From positions 1 to 64,000 of the forward strand of contig NZ_BLTE01000008.1 in assembly GCF_013019105.1 (NCBI RefSeq): a stretch of 64,000 nucleotides of DNA, in the 5' to 3' direction. Numbering within the stretch: position 1 is the first letter of the stretch; the number at the start of each line of letters is the position of its first letter. The stretch comes from Fundidesulfovibrio magnetotacticus (GTDB lineage Bacteria; Desulfobacterota; Desulfovibrionia; Desulfovibrionales; Desulfovibrionaceae). The translations under genes and the position numbers were made by a program. A model generated the notes under the pieces. That model worked only from the letters and a program-made list of their open reading frames with translations, was not told where the DNA came from and did not search any database. This document shows, in pieces, positions 61,062-64,000 of the stretch.

Positions 61062-63347
61062 CTAGTATCCTTTGAACGGGTTGGGACCCATTTTCACGAT
61101 CATGTCCATGAACTCGTCGATCATGGCGGGCACGGTGTCGTATTCGTCGATGGCCACCTGGAGCTGGTCGACGCGCTCGGGTTCAACGCCCAGGCGCTTG
61201 AGCGACTCGGAGATGTTCTCCTTGCGGCGGTTGCACAGTTCCGAGCCCTTCACGAAGTGGCACTGGTAGTCGTCGCCGAACTTGCAGCCCAGGAGCATCA
61301 CGCCGTCGATGCCCTTGGACATGGCGTCGGCCACCCAGATGGCGTTCACGGAGCCCAGGCAGCGCACGGGGATCACGCGCACGTAGGGGCTCCAGGACTT
61401 GCCGCGAAGCGCCGCCATGTCCAGGGCCGGGTAGGCGTCGTTTTCGCAGGCCAGGATGAGCACGCGCGGGCCGCCCACATCCATCTTGGGGGGCACCTGC
61501 ATCTCACGGATCATGGTGCCGATCATGTCGATGTTGTAGTTGTCGAAGCTGATGACGCGTTCGGGGCAGGCGCCCATGCACGTGCCGCAGCGGCGGCAGC
61601 GCGTGGGGTTGGGCATCGGGGTGCCCTTGGGATCGTCATCGAGCGCTCCGAACGGGCACTCCTCGGTGCAACGCTTGCACTGGGTGCAGCGCACGAAGTT
61701 GAACACCGGGTAGCTGCGGTCGCCCGAACGCGGGTGGACTGCCACGCCGCGGTTGGCGCTGGAGACGCACTGGATGGCCTTGAGGGCCGCGCCCATGGCG
61801 TCTTCGCTGGCCAGGGCCAGGCCCATGGGCTGGCGAACGCCGCCGGCGGCGTAGATGCCGGTGCGCCGGGTCTCGTAAGGGAAGCAGATGTAGTTGGAGT
61901 CCGCGTAGCCCTCGAAGAGGCCCAGGTCCGGGAAGGCCAGGCCCTGGCGGTATTCCAGGTTGATGGTGGGGGCGTGGGCCGTGGTGGGCACCATGGCCGT
62001 GGGCAGCACCAGCAGGTCGGCCTCGATCTCCACGGCCTCGCCCAGCAGGGTGTCGGTCATGGAGAGGATCACCGTGTCGGCGGGGCCGGCTTTCACGGAC
62101 TCGATCTGAGCCTTGGAAAGCATGATCCCGGGGTTGTCCTGGGCGGCCTTGTAGTAGCGCTCGTTGATGCCGGGGACCATCATGTGGTCGTAGAAGATGT
62201 AGGCGGCAGCCTCGGGGTTCTTCTCGACGACGTAGTTGGCCTGCTTGAGCGCCACCAGCGACGACAGCTCTGAGGACAGGGCCAGGTGGCGCTGGCTTTC
62301 CAGGTCGCAGAAGGTCGGCTCGGCCGGGGCTTCCTCGCCCTCGGCGGGTTTGGTCTCGGCGGGGGCCTCGCACTCGACAGTCACGTCGGCAGGGCAAGCC
62401 TGGGTGGTGCACTTGTTGGTGTTGAGCAGGAAGGCCACGCGGCCGGGGGTCTGGCCGTCGCTGGGGCGGGCGATGGAGCCGACCTTGGCCATGGCTTCCA
62501 GCTCGGCCGTGGTGACCACGTTCTTGAGCTGGCCGTAGCCCAGGGGGGCCAGGTACTTGGTGTCGCCCTTGTCCCAGCCGGTGGCCAGCACCACCGCGCC
62601 GATCTCCAGGGTCTGCCCGTTGGAGAGCAGGGCCTTGTACTGGGCCGGGGCTCCCGAGAGCTTCTCCAGGGTGGTGGAGGTGAACACCGTGACCTTGCCC
62701 GTGTCGTTCATCTGCTTGATGAGCTTGTCCAGGCCGGGATCGACGGATTCGGTGTAGGGGTAGCTCAGGGGGAAGGACTTCCACATCCCGGCGACCTTGC
62801 CGCCGAGGGTGTCGGCCTTTTCCACCAGCACCACGTCGTAGCCCAGGGAGGCCGCGGCGGTGGCGGCCTGGATGCCGGTCCAACCGCCGCCCAGGACCAT
62901 GATGGTCTTGAAGGCCTCGATGGCCTCGGGCGCGGGGATCTTGGACTTGGTCATCTTGGCCACGCCCATGAGCGTGTACTCGTTGCAGATGATCTGCATG
63001 TCGTCGATGCCCTTGGCCTTTTCAAGCGCCCCGGTGGCCTTGTCGAAGCTCCAGACGGCCTGCTCGCGCAGGTTGACGCGCTCCACCTGGACCGCGTCGC
63101 CGAACTGGAGGACATCCCACTTGGACCTGGGGGTGCAGGCAGCCAGGACCACGCCGTCCAGTCCTGCCACGGCGACAGCTTTCTTCACTGCCTCGACGCC
63201 CTCGGGCGAGCAGAGCACGGGGGTTTTTTCGATGACCGGGCACTGCGGCTGGTACTTGTTCTTCACCGCGGCGCACACGGCGTCCAGATCGACGGACTCG
63301 CCGATACCGCAGCCGCCGCAGACGTAAACGCCTATTTTCTCGGCCAT
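61062..63347 (-). CDS. qmoB: QmoB, flavin and iron-sulfur subunit
   Basis: The 761-residue protein is an HdrA-like flavoprotein with FAD motif VLGGGWTGIQAATAAASLGYDVVLVE-type fold (GGGWTGIQAA near 150). It has ferredoxin clusters CTQCKRCTEECPFG and CRRCGTCMGACP near 560-600. A C-terminal MvhD-like domain has CENDAYPA and CLGSVNAIW, then CKFGDDYQCHF. The N-terminus VCGGCGIGE also carries cysteines. It is the electron hub of Qmo. The gap to qmoA is 6 bp. Confidence 0.95.
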   Translation of the reverse strand: MAEKIGVYVCGGCGIGESVDLDAVCAAVKNKYQPQCPVIEKTPVLCSPEGVEAVKKAVAVAGLDGVVLAACTPRSKWDVLQFGDAVQVERVNLREQAVWSFDKATGALEKAKGIDDMQIICNEYTLMGVAKMTKSKIPAPEAIEAFKTIMVLGGGWTGIQAATAAASLGYDVVLVEKADTLGGKVAGMWKSFPLSYPYTESVDPGLDKLIKQMNDTGKVTVFTSTTLEKLSGAPAQYKALLSNGQTLEIGAVVLATGWDKGDTKYLAPLGYGQLKNVVTTAELEAMAKVGSIARPSDGQTPGRVAFLLNTNKCTTQACPADVTVECEAPAETKPAEGEEAPAEPTFCDLESQRHLALSSELSSLVALKQANYVVEKNPEAAAYIFYDHMMVPGINERYYKAAQDNPGIMLSKAQIESVKAGPADTVILSMTDTLLGEAVEIEADLLVLPTAMVPTTAHAPTINLEYRQGLAFPDLGLFEGYADSNYICFPYETRRTGIYAAGGVRQPMGLALASEDAMGAALKAIQCVSSANRGVAVHPRSGDRSYPVFNFVRCTQCKRCTEECPFGALDDDPKGTPMPNPTRCRRCGTCMGACPERVISFDNYNIDMIGTMIREMQVPPKMDVGGPRVLILACENDAYPALDMAALRGKSWSPYVRVIPVRCLGSVNAIWVADAMSKGIDGVMLLGCKFGDDYQCHFVKGSELCNRRKENISESLKRLGVEPERVDQLQVAIDEYDTVPAMIDEFMDMIVKMGPNPFKGY

Positions 63348-63353
63348 GAATCT

Positions 63354-64000
63354 CTACCTCCCCGCAACCGTTTGAATGGCCTTGAGCGCCGCGCCTGTGG
63401 CCGACTGGGCCGAGCGCATGACGTCCAAGGGCAGCTTGGCGCAGCCCGTGGCGATGACGCCCGAGCCGTCCGAGCCGATGAAAAAGCCTTCCTCGTCCCG
63501 GGGCGCGTTCACGGCCACGTTCTCGCCGCTGGTGGAAGGCTGCATGCCGGTGGCCAGGACCACCAGGTCGAACTCTTCCACGTTCTTGATGCCGGTCTCA
63601 ACGTTCTCGACCGTGCAGAGCACCTTGCCGCCGGGGGTCTCGGTGATGGCGGCAACCTTGCCCTTGACCAGGGAGAGCTTGGGATCGGCGGAGACTTTCT
63701 CCAGGAACTTCTGGTAGCGGCCGGGGGTGCGCAGGTCGATGTAGAAGATGGAAACCAGCGCTTCGGGCACGCGCTCGCGCACGTAGGTGGCCTGCTTGAG
63801 GCTGGCCATGCAGCAGATGTAAGAGCAGTAGTTCAGATGGTTCTCGTCGCGCGAACCGGCGCACTGGACGAACGCCACCCGCTTGGGAGCGGCCTTGTCG
63901 CTGGGGCGCAGCAGCAGACCGCCGGTGGGGCCGTTGGGCGCGCAGAGACGTTCCATCTGCATGTTGGAGATGACGTTCTTGAGCTTGCCCGCGCCGAGGT
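63354..64000 (-). CDS. qmoA: QmoA, flavoprotein subunit (3' part; gene runs off the window)
   Basis: Only the last 215 residues are within the window, in an open frame that reaches 64000. They include VAFVQCAGSRDENHLNYCSYICC, an HdrA-type motif, and a late FAD region GSGVIATGCAKLPLDVMRS. The first subunit gene of qmoABC lies upstream (to the right). In this group of organisms aprBA usually comes before it. Confidence 0.93.
   Translation of the reverse strand, partial: LGAGKLKNVISNMQMERLCAPNGPTGGLLLRPSDKAAPKRVAFVQCAGSRDENHLNYCSYICCMASLKQATYVRERVPEALVSIFYIDLRTPGRYQKFLEKVSADPKLSLVKGKVAAITETPGGKVLCTVENVETGIKNVEEFDLVVLATGMQPSTSGENVAVNAPRDEEGFFIGSDGSGVIATGCAKLPLDVMRSAQSATGAALKAIQTVAGR

Overview
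The window is GC-rich DNA (about two thirds G+C by eye) from a dissimilatory sulfate-reducing bacterium of the Desulfovibrio type. It carries dsrMKJOP (52533-57527), and its right edge holds qmoC, qmoB and the 3' part of qmoA with the small gene that accompanies qmo in Desulfovibrio (59161-64000). An exact genus cannot be fixed from the sequence alone. No rRNA, tRNA, CRISPR array, prophage or insertion sequence was recognised.

Layout. 1-5.4 kb: a PhsA/PsrA-type molybdopterin oxidoreductase, divergent from a four-cluster ferredoxin and a TauE/SafE-type anion exporter split into two genes. 5.4-15.7 kb: signalling and housekeeping genes, namely a hybrid kinase without an ATPase domain, a four-PAS GGDEF-EAL protein, a lone receiver, an FAD oxidoreductase, FtsH, and a HicB antitoxin with only a remnant of hicA. 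15.8-18.8 kb: DedA, CysQ and a twin-ATPase ModF-like protein. 18.9-25.8 kb: a signalling island of three single-domain receivers, two histidine kinases and a dikinase-like protein (ATP-grasp, phosphohistidine and novel C-terminal domains), interrupted by an SMR exporter. 26.2-35.1 kb: a CBS-ACT regulator leading a LivGHMKF transporter operon with two AMP-forming CoA ligases, which probably imports and activates carboxylic or aromatic acids. 35.3-37.8 kb: a periplasmic binding protein paired with a HisKA_2 kinase.

38.0-47.0 kb is the most unusual part. A leftward operon (universal stress protein, small membrane protein, TauE/SafE exporter, lipoprotein, two unknown membrane proteins) starts at an almost perfect sigma-54 promoter. 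Divergent from it lies a membrane-anchored sigma-54 activator with a periplasmic sensor, a GAFSEA loop in place of GAFTGA and a winged-helix C-terminus. The activator is followed at once by a second copy of the dikinase-like protein. Together these look like one envelope-stress or anion-export circuit that has not been described to my knowledge.

47.4-51.7 kb: serS with a coupled 46-residue membrane protein, a CinA-type amidohydrolase, an orphan ParA with an unknown partner, an amphi-Trp protein and an unknown protein. 51.9-57.6 kb: an RsbRD-domain protein followed by dsrMKJOP, with a promoter and a Rex-like operator candidate ahead and a strong terminator behind. 57.6-59.1 kb: an ABM-domain protein and a MarR regulator with a perfect palindromic operator. 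The Dsr and Qmo complexes are the two membrane electron-transfer modules that serve sulfite and APS reduction, so the right end of the window is the respiratory core.

Several intergenic spaces carry dispersed hairpin repeats: family 1 near 30, 5272 and 47319, and family 2 near 25880 and 47186.
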